NCBI RefSeq assembly: GCF_002086455.1
Contig: NZ_MVHC01000004.1
Span: forward strand, 62,001-126,000
Origin: Mycolicibacter algericus DSM 45454
GTDB taxonomy: Bacteria; Actinomycetota; Actinomycetes; Mycobacteriales; Mycobacteriaceae
Direction of reading: 5' to 3'
Length of the DNA: 64,000 nucleotides
Positions 34,034-43,372 of the stretch are shown here, in pieces. The translations under genes were made by a program, and so were the position numbers. The notes under the pieces were generated by a model. That model was not told the DNA's origin. It searched no databases and saw nothing but the letters and a program-made list of their open reading frames with translations. Position 1 is the first letter of the stretch; every line of letters begins with the position of its first letter.

Positions 34034-35167
34034 CTACTGTGCGTAGGCCGGAGTCTTCGTGTCACTGCCCAGACCGGAATCGCCGTTCCGGACACTTGCC
34101 GGCGGTTGCTCGACGCGCCAGCGCGGCAAAGCCTCGGGGTACGTGCGTTGCAGCCACTCGACCATCCCCTCACGAACCGCGCATCTGAGGTTGAACAGCG
34201 CACCGGAATCGGCCGCGCTCACCGTGATCCGCACGCGCAGGTAGCCGTCGACGGCGTCGGTGACCACCAGCCCGCTGGATCGACCATCCCACAAGTCGCT
34301 CGCTGCGAGCAGTCGGTTCAACTCGGCGCGCATCGCATCGACCGGTGCCGTGAGGTCGACGTCGAGTTGCACGGTGCCGAGCAACTCCGTCGTTCGGCGG
34401 GTCCAGTTCTCGAAGGGAGTCTTGGTGAAGTACGTGGTGGGAAGGATCATGCGTCGCTCATCCCAGATCTGGACCACGACATAGGTCAACGTGATCTCCT
34501 CGATGCGGCCCCACTCGCCTTCGAGCACGACGACGTCGCCGACCCGGACGGCGTCGGAAAACGAGATCTGCATGCCGGCGAACACCGAGCCCAGTGAGGT
34601 CTGCGCGGCCAGGCCGGCGACCACCGAGAGGATCCCGGCCGACGCGAACATCGTCGTGCCGATCTGGGTGAAGGACGGAAAGGTCATCAGCGCCGCGGCC
34701 GCGCCGAGCACGACGACGACGGCGACCGCGAGCCGCCGCAGCGTGGTGATCTGCGTCTTGACCCGCCGCTGCAGCCGATCGGCGTCGCTTACCTGCAATC
34801 CACCGCCCACGAAGCGGGCGATGGCGCGCCGCTCCGCCAGCAGCGTCAACGCGGCAAACAGCCACGTCATGGCGGCAATCATCAAGATGCGGAACAGGTG
34901 ATCGATCCAGCCACGGGCCGGTACCGATGCCGGGACGGTGGCCTCGAAGGCGATGCGCGCGGCGATCACCATCAGGATCACCCGAACCGGCATTCGGGTC
35001 AAAGCCGCGAAGTCGGTGACGAGGCCGCTACGCCGGCTGACGCGCTGCAGCAGCCAATACAGCGCCCAACCCAGCGCCCAGGCCCCGGCTACCGCACCCG
35101 CCAGCCACGCCGCGGTGGCAGCAAGGTGGATCGCGGAACCTCGATCGAGTTCGTCTGGCATAGCCAT
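34034..35167 (-). CDS. MscS-family mechanosensitive channel
   Basis: A 377-residue protein with four membrane helices. The pore helix and beta domain pattern are typical: GILSVVAGLAAQTSLGSVFA, then GMQISFSDAVRVGDVVVLEG and EWGRIEEITLTYVVVQIWDE, followed by LPTTYFTKTPFENWTR. These proteins open under membrane tension to release solutes during osmotic downshock. A second ATG two codons in (35161) is also possible. It stands alone, convergent with the PE-PPE hydrolase gene. Confidence 0.93.
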   Translation of the reverse strand: MAMPDELDRGSAIHLAATAAWLAGAVAGAWALGWALYWLLQRVSRRSGLVTDFAALTRMPVRVILMVIAARIAFEATVPASVPARGWIDHLFRILMIAAMTWLFAALTLLAERRAIARFVGGGLQVSDADRLQRRVKTQITTLRRLAVAVVVVLGAAAALMTFPSFTQIGTTMFASAGILSVVAGLAAQTSLGSVFAGMQISFSDAVRVGDVVVLEGEWGRIEEITLTYVVVQIWDERRMILPTTYFTKTPFENWTRRTTELLGTVQLDVDLTAPVDAMRAELNRLLAASDLWDGRSSGLVVTDAVDGYLRVRITVSAADSGALFNLRCAVREGMVEWLQRTYPEALPRWRVEQPPASVRNGDSGLGSDTKTPAYAQ

Positions 35168-35305
35168 ATCACCTCTTTCGGTCGGATTCGGATCGGCCGC
35201 GAGTCCAGGCGTGATCGCCGTTGCTGCGCCGATGCTGCTTAAGCGGTTGAGGCTCTCCCCAGGCCCAAGACGCAGTCGCCTCCTCGTTCCCTATGGCTAG
35301 ACCTG

Positions 35306-36253
35306 TTAAACACTTGCAGAGCCGATGAATTCGACGCCCGCGCGAATCGCGGGGCGATGCCGCAGGATCCGGAAATGCGCCAGCCGGCCGAGCCCCTGCG
35401 TCGTCATCAACCGTGCCCCCGGCCAGGACGCGACGATCTTTTCACTCGTCACATAGGGCGTCTCGGGGTCGTCGGGGTCATGGATCAGTAGCAGCGGCGG
35501 GTAGTCGGTCTTCTCGGCGATCCGGACCATGTTGGTGTCCTCCAGCGACATGCCGATACGGCGTTCCAGACGCCGGTGCAGGCCGGCGCGTATCCGCCGG
35601 CCGAAGCCGTGGCGCGCGGCGAACAGATCCAGGTAGATCGGGAACTCGCCCATCGGCGCGAGGAACACCAACCGCCCGACCGTCGTGCCCCATGACGCCG
35701 CGAAGGCGGTCGCATTGGACCCCAGCGAGTGGGCGACGACCGCGCGGGCCGGCCCGTGCGTTCGGATCATGGCGGCGACCGCTTCGGCGCACTCGATGGC
35801 GGTAGTGCGGCCGGGGGCGAGGACGCCCGGATCGGACTCGTTGTGGCTGGGCAGGTCGAACGCGATCACGCGGTGCCCGGACTCGACCAGCGGTTTGATG
35901 AACATGCCGAGGTGCGGGCGCCGCCCGCCCCAGCCGTGCACCAGGTAGACCGGTGGCCCCTCGCCCCAGGCCTCGCCGACGATCCGGTGCCCGTTCCAGT
36001 ACGCCTCCAGTGGCTCGCCGGGCTTGACGCCGGGCGGCATCCGCAGGCTGGACTCGATGATCGGGGGGGTGCACCACAGTTCGACCGCCCACCGCGACCC
36101 GATACCGGGCGCGAGTCGCTCCAGTAGCCAGAACGCCCGACGCACCTTGGTGGCCACCGGGGGCTGCACACCGGAGCCCTCGACATCGAGAACGATGGGG
36201 TTTGGCGGACTGGCGTCACTTCGAGCGGGCGGGGTGTTCGTTGGCTCCGGCAC
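35306..36253 (-). CDS. Alpha/beta-fold hydrolase
   Basis: A 315-residue alpha/beta hydrolase: VYLVHGWGGRRPHLG for the oxyanion hole, VVAHSLGSNATAFA for the nucleophile elbow (A-H-S-L-G), LLIHDPDDPETPY for the acid and GRLAHFRILRHRP near the catalytic His. The N-terminal 60 residues are an extra segment with RAFWLLERLAPGIGSRWA. It diverges from the beta-lactamase-family gene over about 80 bp. Confidence 0.83.
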   Translation of the reverse strand: MPEPTNTPPARSDASPPNPIVLDVEGSGVQPPVATKVRRAFWLLERLAPGIGSRWAVELWCTPPIIESSLRMPPGVKPGEPLEAYWNGHRIVGEAWGEGPPVYLVHGWGGRRPHLGMFIKPLVESGHRVIAFDLPSHNESDPGVLAPGRTTAIECAEAVAAMIRTHGPARAVVAHSLGSNATAFAASWGTTVGRLVFLAPMGEFPIYLDLFAARHGFGRRIRAGLHRRLERRIGMSLEDTNMVRIAEKTDYPPLLLIHDPDDPETPYVTSEKIVASWPGARLMTTQGLGRLAHFRILRHRPAIRAGVEFIGSASV

Positions 36254-36330
36254 ATATCGAGGGTAACGAGAGGATCCGGTATGCAGCCATCCTCCAGCTG
36301 GTGCTGGTTCACGTCGCTACCGTCGATGCT

Positions 36331-37848
36331 GTGACCGTGTCGCCATCGCATATCAGGCGGGCTTGCGCGGTGGCAAGCATCGCGCTCGCGCTTGCCGCGA
36401 CCCCGTCCTGCGGTCACGCGGTGCGTCAACCGCCGCTGGCCAGTACTCCGTCGACCACCGTGCCGGTCATCCCTCGTGACGACGCCCCCTACACACCTCG
36501 CGATGAGTTGGTCGCTTCGGTCTCCCAGCTGATGAACGAAGCAATTGCGGTACCCCGGCTGCCGGGTGCGGTGGTCCGGATCGGGCACGCCGGCACGACC
36601 GTCTTCAGTCAGGCGTTCGGGGCGCGCAAACTCACGGACGAACCCGGTCTCGACGGCGCCCCCTCCCCCGCCGAGCCGATGACCGAGGACACGATCTTCG
36701 ACATCGCGTCGTTGACGAAGTGCCTCGCCACGGCCGTCGCCGTCCTGCAGCTCTACGAACAGGGCCGGGTCCGGATCGACGAACCCGTCCAGACGTACCT
36801 GCCCGAGTTCTACGAGACCAACGACCCCCGGCGCGCCCAGGTGACGCTACGGATGCTGCTCACCCACACCTCGGGCATCGGAGGCGACTTAAGCCACCAG
36901 GGCCCGTGGGGCCTGACCGATCCCGACAAATCCGGTGGCGTGCATCGGGCACTGACCGCACCGCTGGAATTCGGGCCCGGCGAGATGTTCCACTACTCGG
37001 ACATCGGTTTCATCATTCTGGGCGCGCTGGTCGAGACGATGAGCGGCCAATCGTTGGACACCTACGTACAGGACAACATCTTTGCGCCGCTGGGCATGAC
37101 CGACACCCGCTATCTGCCCGCTTCCACAGCCTGTGGTCCACATCAGATCCGCGGTACGGCCATCGTTTTCGACGCGAGCGCATCTCACGGCGGCGACTGC
37201 TCAGCGGGTAGCTGGAGCACCGGCCTGTTGGCGCGCATCGCGCCGACGGCGCATGACGAAGACACGCCAGGGATCAACCCCGCCTACGACCAACTGCTAC
37301 GTGGCACCGTGCAGGACCCGACGGCCCGCCGCATGGGCGGGGTGGCCGGCAGCGCCGGAGTGTTCTCCACCGCCGGGGACATCGGCAGGTACGACCAGGC
37401 GCTACTCGATCGGCTCGCCGGGCGCTCGAGCCCGTTTCCGCTACAGAAATCGACCCTGGAAGTGATGACCACACCCCAGCAACCCGGGCACGACGCCACC
37501 CAGCTGGTGGCCGCGAACGCCGCGGCGCAACAGGCGAATGCAATGTCGACCAATAGCGCCGATCCCCTGCTCGCCGTGAACTATCCGGCGATCAGCGGTC
37601 AGGAGCTGCGTGGTCTCGGCTGGGACATCGATACGCCGCACTCCCGGCCGCGCGGCATGCTCTTTCCGATCGGCAGCTTCGGGCACACCGGATTCACCGG
37701 CGTGACGCTGTGGATCGACCCCGGGTCGGACACTTACGTGCTAGTGCTCGCCAACGTGATCCATCAGCGCGGCGGTCCGCCGATCGCAGGGCTCAGCGGC
37801 GACGTGGCCACCGTGACCGCCCGGGCGCTGCATCTGTACGGCAGCTGA
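36331..37848 (+). CDS. Exported serine beta-lactamase-family protein (class C/esterase type)
   Basis: A 505-residue protein with an N-terminal hydrophobic export signal (ACAVASIALALAATPSCGHA) and a beta-lactamase domain. SLTK is the S-x-x-K motif in DIASLTKCLATAV, the Tyr of FHYSDIGFIILG replaces Y-x-N, and GHTGFTGVTLW is the KTG-equivalent strand. Such proteins are carboxypeptidases or esterases acting in the envelope. The GTG at 36331 is chosen because the signal begins there. A Cys at the end of the hydrophobic stretch hints at lipidation, but the lipobox is weak. Confidence 0.82.
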   Translation: MTVSPSHIRRACAVASIALALAATPSCGHAVRQPPLASTPSTTVPVIPRDDAPYTPRDELVASVSQLMNEAIAVPRLPGAVVRIGHAGTTVFSQAFGARKLTDEPGLDGAPSPAEPMTEDTIFDIASLTKCLATAVAVLQLYEQGRVRIDEPVQTYLPEFYETNDPRRAQVTLRMLLTHTSGIGGDLSHQGPWGLTDPDKSGGVHRALTAPLEFGPGEMFHYSDIGFIILGALVETMSGQSLDTYVQDNIFAPLGMTDTRYLPASTACGPHQIRGTAIVFDASASHGGDCSAGSWSTGLLARIAPTAHDEDTPGINPAYDQLLRGTVQDPTARRMGGVAGSAGVFSTAGDIGRYDQALLDRLAGRSSPFPLQKSTLEVMTTPQQPGHDATQLVAANAAAQQANAMSTNSADPLLAVNYPAISGQELRGLGWDIDTPHSRPRGMLFPIGSFGHTGFTGVTLWIDPGSDTYVLVLANVIHQRGGPPIAGLSGDVATVTARALHLYGS

Positions 37849-37892
37849 CGGGCCGGCTGCCACCCCGTGGCGGCGCCACCGATAATGGCCGG

Positions 37893-38921
37893 GTGGCTGA
37901 CCGCAACCTGCCTGCTATCCCCGTCATCGCGCTGACCGGTTATCTCGGGGCGGGCAAGACCACGCTGCTCAACCATGTGCTGCGAGCGCCGGGTGCACGA
38001 ATCGGCGTCGTTATCAACGACTTCGGCGAACTCAATGTCGACGCCGGCCTAGTCACCGGCCAGGTCGACGAACCGGTATCCATCGCCGGCGGGTGCATCT
38101 GCCATCTGCCCGATGAGGGCGGGCTGGACGACGCGCTGGAGAAGCTGGCCGACCCGAAGCTCGCGCTCGACGCGATCATCATCGAGGCCAGTGGGGTTGC
38201 CGAACCCGCGGACGTCTCGCGGGTGATTCGGTTCAGTGGAGTGGAGCGGATACGCCACGGCGGTGTTGTCGACGTCATCGATGCAGCGGAACACTTCGAC
38301 ACCGTCGATACCCGGTCGGCCCCGCCGCAGCGCTACGGGGTGGCCTCCCTGGTCGTGGTCAACAAGTTGGATCGGATCGCCGAGGAGTCCCGCGTCGAGG
38401 CCCTTGGTCGGGTTGAAGCCCGGGTACGCGAACTTAATCCCCACGCTCACGTGGTGGGTGCGGTGGCCGGGCGTGTGGATCCCCGGCTGCTCTACGACGT
38501 CAGCGACGGCGATGCGTCCGGACAGATGTCGTTTCGGGAGCTGCTCCTCGACGAGGCCCTCGGCGCCCACGATGAGCACCACGACCACATGCACGCGACG
38601 TCGGTCACCGTCGTCGGCGACGGCGCCGTTGACCCGGGACCACTCATCGACCTGCTCGAGCAGCCACCTCGTGGCGTCTACCGGATGAAGGGCACCGTCG
38701 CGATCGGCAAGCGCCACTATCTCTTTAATGTGGTCGGGACGTCTGTGCACGTGATGACCGCCCCGGTGGCCGCCGGAGCCAGCCACCTCGTCGCGATTGG
38801 CACACACCTCGACACCGAGGATGTCCGCGCGCGGATGGCGGAGGCTTTACGCCCGTGTTCGGGGAAAGTGGCCGCTTCCGGGATGCGGCGGTTACAGCGG
38901 CTGCGGCGCTACAGCATCTAG
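37893..38921 (+). CDS. COG0523 (CobW/YjiA) GTPase, metallochaperone family
   Basis: A 342-residue G3E GTPase: GYLGAGKT (16-23, Walker A), EASGVAEP (98-105), NKLD (157-160) and a C-terminal CobW domain with RGVYRMKGTVAI. A His-rich patch GAHDEHHDHMHAT lies between the domains. The usual metal motif C-x-C-C reads CICH here (68-71), so one ligand is His. COG0523 proteins deliver metals, often zinc, to client enzymes. The start is GTG at 37893. No zinc-uptake gene is adjacent. Confidence 0.9.
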   Translation: MADRNLPAIPVIALTGYLGAGKTTLLNHVLRAPGARIGVVINDFGELNVDAGLVTGQVDEPVSIAGGCICHLPDEGGLDDALEKLADPKLALDAIIIEASGVAEPADVSRVIRFSGVERIRHGGVVDVIDAAEHFDTVDTRSAPPQRYGVASLVVVNKLDRIAEESRVEALGRVEARVRELNPHAHVVGAVAGRVDPRLLYDVSDGDASGQMSFRELLLDEALGAHDEHHDHMHATSVTVVGDGAVDPGPLIDLLEQPPRGVYRMKGTVAIGKRHYLFNVVGTSVHVMTAPVAAGASHLVAIGTHLDTEDVRARMAEALRPCSGKVAASGMRRLQRLRRYSI

Positions 38922-39012
38922 GTCTCACGCTCCGACGTGGGCTGCTGTGCTGTGCGACCGACGCCCATCGGCAACGTGTGCCCTGATCGCGCCAGTACCC
39001 TGGGGAAGTCCG

Positions 39013-39270
39013 CTATTTTGGTTCCCGGAAATAGGGTTCAACCGTGCCGTTGAGCTTGACGATCATAGGATTTCCGCGGCGATCCTTCGCGGTTGGGACT
39101 TCGAGGCGCACCCAGCCCTCGGCCACGTTGTACTCGTGAATATTGGTCTTCTCGACCCCATTGAAGCGAATACCCACGTCGCGGCGCAGCACCTCTTCGT
39201 CATAGAAGGCGCTGCGCGGATCGATGGAGAGCTGGTTGGGTGGAACGTCTGTGCTTTGGTCCTCGGGCAT
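39013..39270 (-). CDS. DUF3297-family small protein
   Basis: An 85-residue protein. DPRSAFYDEEVLRRDVGIRF, NGVEKTNIHEYNVAEGWVRL and DRRGNPMIVKLNGTVEPYF follow the DUF3297 pattern, a conserved family without known function. The ATG at 39270 is the homology start; the frame is open far upstream without protein-like content. It is convergent with the COG0523 GTPase gene. Confidence 0.85.
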   Translation of the reverse strand: MPEDQSTDVPPNQLSIDPRSAFYDEEVLRRDVGIRFNGVEKTNIHEYNVAEGWVRLEVPTAKDRRGNPMIVKLNGTVEPYFREPK

Positions 39271-39734
39271 GGTGACTTCCGTTGAATGCTGCGTTAGCTG
39301 ATTGGGTTTGATTCTCAAAGAATCTACGCGACTCAGCAGTAGCAGGGGTGCGCGCGGGCCGGTGGCGGCCGCGCATCGGGCCCATTCGCGACATAACACC
39401 AAGATAGCTAGTCGGCTGTCACTTCGCCTCCGTATACCCCGCCGCGGGCACCCCTCGTCCCAACCGGTGAGCACGCCCACACGGCGGCCCGGACCAGCGG
39501 CGCGGATACTGCGGCGGTGATCCTCGCAACGTCGGACCCTGCCGCTCCTAAGCAAATTGACTGTGCCGCAACATAACTGGAGCAATGGTCACCACCTACT
39601 TTCCACCGAACGGTGTGCCAGCAGCCGGGCACCCGACCAAAACAGGATCGTTCGTGGGTCTATCCGTCTCGCGGGTGAGGCTGCGCTCACAAAACGGGAA
39701 ATCCCTTAGGCCGGCGGTTAGGGTTAGCCACGTC
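39271..39734. other. Non-coding stretch upstream of the DUF3297 gene
   Basis: No gene is supported in this roughly 460-bp stretch. It must contain the DUF3297 promoter at its left end, and it abuts the transposase remnant at its right end. It may be largely insertion-element debris, but no recognisable inverted repeat or protein fragment was found here. Confidence 0.5.
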
Positions 39735-39960
39735 TTACGCGTTCACCACGAGCGTCGGGTCCGCCTGCGAGTCGATCGACCACGCCACGATCCTGCGGCT
39801 GAACGCATCGAGCACCGTGCAGCACCACATTCACCCCTCTCGGGTGCGGTATTGGGTGATGTCGGGGAACCGCAGCGGGTTTGGACGAGTTCCGTGGAAC
39901 TTGCAGTCTCTCAAGACTTGGGCGGCATGAAGGAGCGCTTCGGATGCCGCTGATCCTCCC
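39735..39960 (-). pseudogene. Transposase (integrase-core) remnant, IS3-like
   Basis: Read on the minus strand, the frame encodes RFPDITQYRTREG, then a TGA, then MWCCTVLDAFSRRIVAWSID and a stop after VVNA (39735-39737). The D-I-T and V-L-D-A-F-S-R-R-I-V-A-W-S-I-D blocks are the first catalytic Asp regions of IS3-type DDE transposases. An in-frame stop and loss of the rest of the core show it is dead. Upstream codons are degenerate, so the left boundary is approximate. Confidence 0.7.
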
Positions 39961-40039
39961 CGTTCTGATTGGCCGACATCCGCAAGCCCGCCTACCGTGG
40001 CCTCGTTGATTACGCGCTCGTTGCGGCTGGAGGTGGGCA

Positions 40040-40936
40040 TTGTTCGGCTCGGCTGACGGTGGCTTCAAGAACGCAGCTGCACGGCGGCACTATCTGGCAA
40101 CTTATGACGGGGTGCGGACACTGAGCCCCCTACCTGACGTCGTTCACGATGTCCCAACGGAGTTCGGTGTCGTTCGGGTGTACCAGCATGGACCCGACCG
40201 GGGCGTCCCCGTCGTCCTGATACACGGCTTCTTCCTCACCTCGTCCATGTGGTGGGCGCAGATAGGCGGCTTGGCAGACAGTTTCACTCTCTACGCCGTG
40301 GATATGTTGGGCCAGCCCGGAGCAAGCCTCCAGTCGAAACCCATGCCCACTCCGGCGCACAGCGCGTGCTGCATCGACGAAGTCCTGGCCGGGCTGGGTC
40401 TGCACGGTGTACACCTAGTCGCTCATTCGTGTGGTGGCTGGCTCGCTACTCATACCGCGGCCCTTACGCCAAATCGGTTGGCTACGTTGACACTTATCGA
40501 TCCAGCCAGCACAGTGACACGGCTCTCGGCAAAGTTCTGGCGAAGTCTTGCGCTCCTGCTGACATGTCCACAGTCAGCCCGCGCCAGGCGCGCCGCAGAA
40601 TGGGTGACCGGCGACCCCGCACCGGGCAGCTCCATCGACATGCTCACCGGTTTGTTTGTCGCTGGATTCACTGCCTTTGCAACGCCCGTGCGCACACCGC
40701 CACTTCGTTTCTCGGGGAGCCATCTGCTGCGCTCCGTGCAGCTTCCCGTCCAGGTCCTTCTGGCGGGCGACTTAATACACGCGTCGGGTAAGGCGGTTCA
40801 CCGGATCCAATCAGTGGTACCGCGCTGGCGATACCGCTTGTGGCCGAATGCTTCGCACGCTTTGCCAGCCGAGATGGCTGGCGAGGTGAACGATTGCATC
40901 CGCCAGTTCACCATCGGAAGCAGCAGTTGCCTTTAA
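40040..40936 (+). CDS. Alpha/beta-fold hydrolase
   Basis: A 298-residue hydrolase: VVLIHGFFLTSSMWW, LVAHSCGGWLATHTAAL (S-x-x-x nucleophile elbow H-S-C-G-G) and, at the C-terminus, NASHALPAEMAGEVND with the catalytic His. The start is uncertain: TTG at 40040 gives this length, and no clear ribosome-binding site is present. Codon use looks less GC-biased at third positions than in neighbouring core genes, in line with an accessory region. It ends before a strong terminator. Confidence 0.75.
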   Translation: MFGSADGGFKNAAARRHYLATYDGVRTLSPLPDVVHDVPTEFGVVRVYQHGPDRGVPVVLIHGFFLTSSMWWAQIGGLADSFTLYAVDMLGQPGASLQSKPMPTPAHSACCIDEVLAGLGLHGVHLVAHSCGGWLATHTAALTPNRLATLTLIDPASTVTRLSAKFWRSLALLLTCPQSARARRAAEWVTGDPAPGSSIDMLTGLFVAGFTAFATPVRTPPLRFSGSHLLRSVQLPVQVLLAGDLIHASGKAVHRIQSVVPRWRYRLWPNASHALPAEMAGEVNDCIRQFTIGSSSCL

Positions 40937-40975
40937 CTGCACGCACGGGCCGACCCGGGATGTCGCGGCTTATCA

Positions 40976-40998
40976 GCACGGCGGCTGAGCCGCCGTGC
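40976..40998. terminator. Strong bidirectional hairpin between convergent genes
   Basis: GCACGGCGGC-TGA-GCCGCCGTGC is a perfect 10-bp stem with a 3-nt loop. It lies between the convergent hydrolase (ends 40936) and SIR2-protein (ends 41079) genes and most likely ends both transcripts. There is no T-tract, as is common in mycobacteria. Confidence 0.75.
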
Positions 40999-41078
40999 GA
41001 ACCGGCGTCGTCGCGGTCCGGATCGGCGCTCCCGCAGCCCCGAGAGCACCCACTTCCAGGGCGTGGGGTGCGCTGCGC

Positions 41079-42773
41079 TCATGCGAGCCGGGACACCAGT
41101 CTGGCCAGCGCTAGGGGCAAGCGGATGATGCGGCGTTGCAGGCGCAGGAGTCCAAACGCCGAGGCGTCCGCGGCGATACGGTAGTGGTGCTCAGCCATGG
41201 CCAGGCTGTGCGCTGCATCTGCGCGCCACCCCAGCCGACCCGACACGACGTGGCACATCGCTTCGGTACGATAGACGTTGCCCATCTCAAGGGACCGATT
41301 ATCGAATCGGAACAATTCCAGGGCCGTCGCGATATCCGATTGCCAGTCGCACGTGGAATCTAGCCGGACTTTGACCGCGGCGAGCAGCCGATGTAGGTGT
41401 CCTCGCACCCAAATGTCACTCGCGTCGGCATCCAGGGAGGCGAATGCACGCTGCAGCTGCACCTTGGCGGGCCGGACTAGTCCGAGTCCGTCCAAAGCGC
41501 GGGCCAGGCGCGCACGGGCGAACGGATCGACGCGCCCTCGTCTGGCCATCAGCATGACCGCCGTCACGTGGAAGGGCAGGCCGATCACCCGCTTGAAGGG
41601 ATTTAGCCCGCCTCCGATTCTCTCGATGACGTCGCCAAGCGTCGAGAGGTCGTGCGGGTCAGCGGTCATGATGCAGATCGCCGCCTGAATCAGCGCCGCG
41701 TTCAGTACTTTTCGGGAGGCCTGTCGCTGTTCGACCATCGCCCGTCGAAACGCAAGGACATCGTGCGGATCGTCGCGCCTTATCCTACTGGCCCACGCGT
41801 CGAGCACCACCTGATCCTGGGGAGCCCTGAGCTGGTGCCGAAAGCTCAGATGGGCGATCGCGGTGCGGGCGTGCGGGACACTCAATCGATCGATTACGCT
41901 CTGCGTCGGCGTGACGCCGGAGGGTGTGACGTCCTGCTCGCGGCTGTGGCTGGGCCAGCGTTGCCGGCCGAATGCCGCGTCAAACCCTCCTGGGTACAGG
42001 ATCACCGGCCGTCGCCGCGCCAGGGCTTCGAGGGTCTGGGCCGTTTCCGGAGCCGGGTCGTGGCCCGCGAGCAGTACTCGCACCGGGCCTGACCCCTCGG
42101 CCAGAGCCGAAAGGATGTCGGGATCGGTTGCTGACCAGCCGAGCGCGACGACCTCGTCGCGCAGTACGTCGGCGACGAGCCGATGTTCGTCGGTCGGCAG
42201 CCGCAACTCGAAGCGGTTCAGCGTGTGCCGCAACGAGCGCACTGCGGTCGCGGTTCCATGGACGTGCAGCACGTGCGCGAGGCGGGGTGGCTCGCCAGTG
42301 ACCCATTGCGTGAGTGGGGAACCGTACACCGCTGCGGCATCTTCGATGAGCTCGTCGAAGTTGGGGGTCACGACGGTGCGCACCGCGCCCGAGATGACGG
42401 CGCGGGCGAGATACTCATGGATGGCGTTAGGTGGTACGCCGTGAATCACGCACTCGACGAGCTGCTGCGCCAGTGCGGGCTGGGCATCGTCGATCGCCTG
42501 CAGCGTGGCCTCCAGCTTGATGTCGGTGGTCTCGCCGAGATGTGCGAGGTCGTCCAAGTGCTGGCGCAGATCCGACCGGCCTAATCCGTCGAATCCGAGG
42601 TCGGACCTGGCGGCGAGCGCCTTCAGCAGCTCTGTTTTCCACGCCCACGCACCTGGCAGGCGGCTCGGTTCGGGCATGGAGATCCCCGCGCCGGTCAGCA
42701 CCACCACCGACCGGCCGTGGCCGGACACCGCCGCGGTCAGCTCGGCAATGGGCCTCAGGGGCAGCCCGGTCAT
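41079..42773 (-). CDS. SIR2-domain protein with long C-terminal helical region
   Basis: A 564-residue protein. The N-terminal 270 residues form a SIR2-like NAD-binding domain with LTGAGIS (26-32), TPNFDEL (136-142, Asn138 and Asp140), HVHGT (His172) and GWSATDPDIL (212-221). The zinc-binding cysteines of true sirtuin deacetylases are absent, as in NADase-type SIR2 proteins. Residues 300-564 are helical with repeat-like blocks (KVLNAALIQAAICIM, RARLARALDGLGLVRPAKVQ). SIR2 NADases with helical sensor regions occur in several anti-phage systems, so defence is possible but unproven. The frame continues upstream, but there it runs through a pseudogene, so the ATG at 42773 is chosen. Confidence 0.8.
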   Translation of the reverse strand: MTGLPLRPIAELTAAVSGHGRSVVVLTGAGISMPEPSRLPGAWAWKTELLKALAARSDLGFDGLGRSDLRQHLDDLAHLGETTDIKLEATLQAIDDAQPALAQQLVECVIHGVPPNAIHEYLARAVISGAVRTVVTPNFDELIEDAAAVYGSPLTQWVTGEPPRLAHVLHVHGTATAVRSLRHTLNRFELRLPTDEHRLVADVLRDEVVALGWSATDPDILSALAEGSGPVRVLLAGHDPAPETAQTLEALARRRPVILYPGGFDAAFGRQRWPSHSREQDVTPSGVTPTQSVIDRLSVPHARTAIAHLSFRHQLRAPQDQVVLDAWASRIRRDDPHDVLAFRRAMVEQRQASRKVLNAALIQAAICIMTADPHDLSTLGDVIERIGGGLNPFKRVIGLPFHVTAVMLMARRGRVDPFARARLARALDGLGLVRPAKVQLQRAFASLDADASDIWVRGHLHRLLAAVKVRLDSTCDWQSDIATALELFRFDNRSLEMGNVYRTEAMCHVVSGRLGWRADAAHSLAMAEHHYRIAADASAFGLLRLQRRIIRLPLALARLVSRLA

Positions 42774-42807
42774 CGCTGGGTACTGGGGCGGTCGCGCCGC
42801 GCAGCAT

Positions 42808-43170
42808 TCATAGCGGGTCCTCCCATCCCCGGTGGGGCAGGTCGTTGACGAGATGCTTGACCAGTGGTGCGTGACCGCGGTCGGTAATGAGCGTGACGTA
42901 ATCACCTTCGACAATGATGAGGTCGTCAAGTCCGACCACAGCGTAGCGTCGGTGGGGACTTGTCGGGGACGATGGATGAACAGCGTTGAGTAGTTCAGCG
43001 TCGCAACGTCGTCCGCGAGACGGCCGCCCCGAAGTTCGGCGACGGTCGACCACGTGTCGACGTCGTGCCACGAGAACGAAGCCGGCACCACCTCAACGTT
43101 GCCCGCCGAGGCCGCGGCCTCGACCAACGCGTCGATAGTTGCGTCTACAGACCTTAGGCAATCGTTGGGC
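42808..43170 (-). pseudogene. Mannose-1-phosphate guanylyltransferase fragment, frameshifted
   Basis: In one minus frame the segment DALVEAAASAGNVEVVPASF followed by SWHDVDTWSTVAELRGGRLA matches the region after the active site of ManC-type nucleotidyltransferases. In a second frame (42808 to about 42985) HPSSPTSPHRRYAVVGLDDL and GHAPLVKHLVNDL continue to the normal C-terminus. The frame changes near 42985 and the N-terminal catalytic half is missing. It is a truncated, frameshifted relic lying between the SIR2-protein and intein-like genes. Confidence 0.7.
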
Positions 43171-43372
43171 CGCCTGGCTCGATCACGTCGGATCGGTGGC
43201 AAGACCCTCGGTCTGGGGAACCCGTCGGCATGGCGGGAGTATGCGCGGTGGGGGCGACAGGCGTCAGCCGTGCGATTGTTGTCGACAAAGAAAGCAACAA
43301 CAGGGGGCGGCGATGGCCTGGGCTCCTGCGAAGGCAGCTGTAGGACATCTGCTGCGTCCACGTCCATCGCTT

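Noticed and set aside
41079..43367. A single 762-codon gene covering the SIR2 domain and upstream sequence
   Set aside because: The first ~200 codons run partly through a guanylyltransferase relic whose second half continues in another frame, so the join is accidental. The ATG at 42773 starts the SIR2 domain cleanly.
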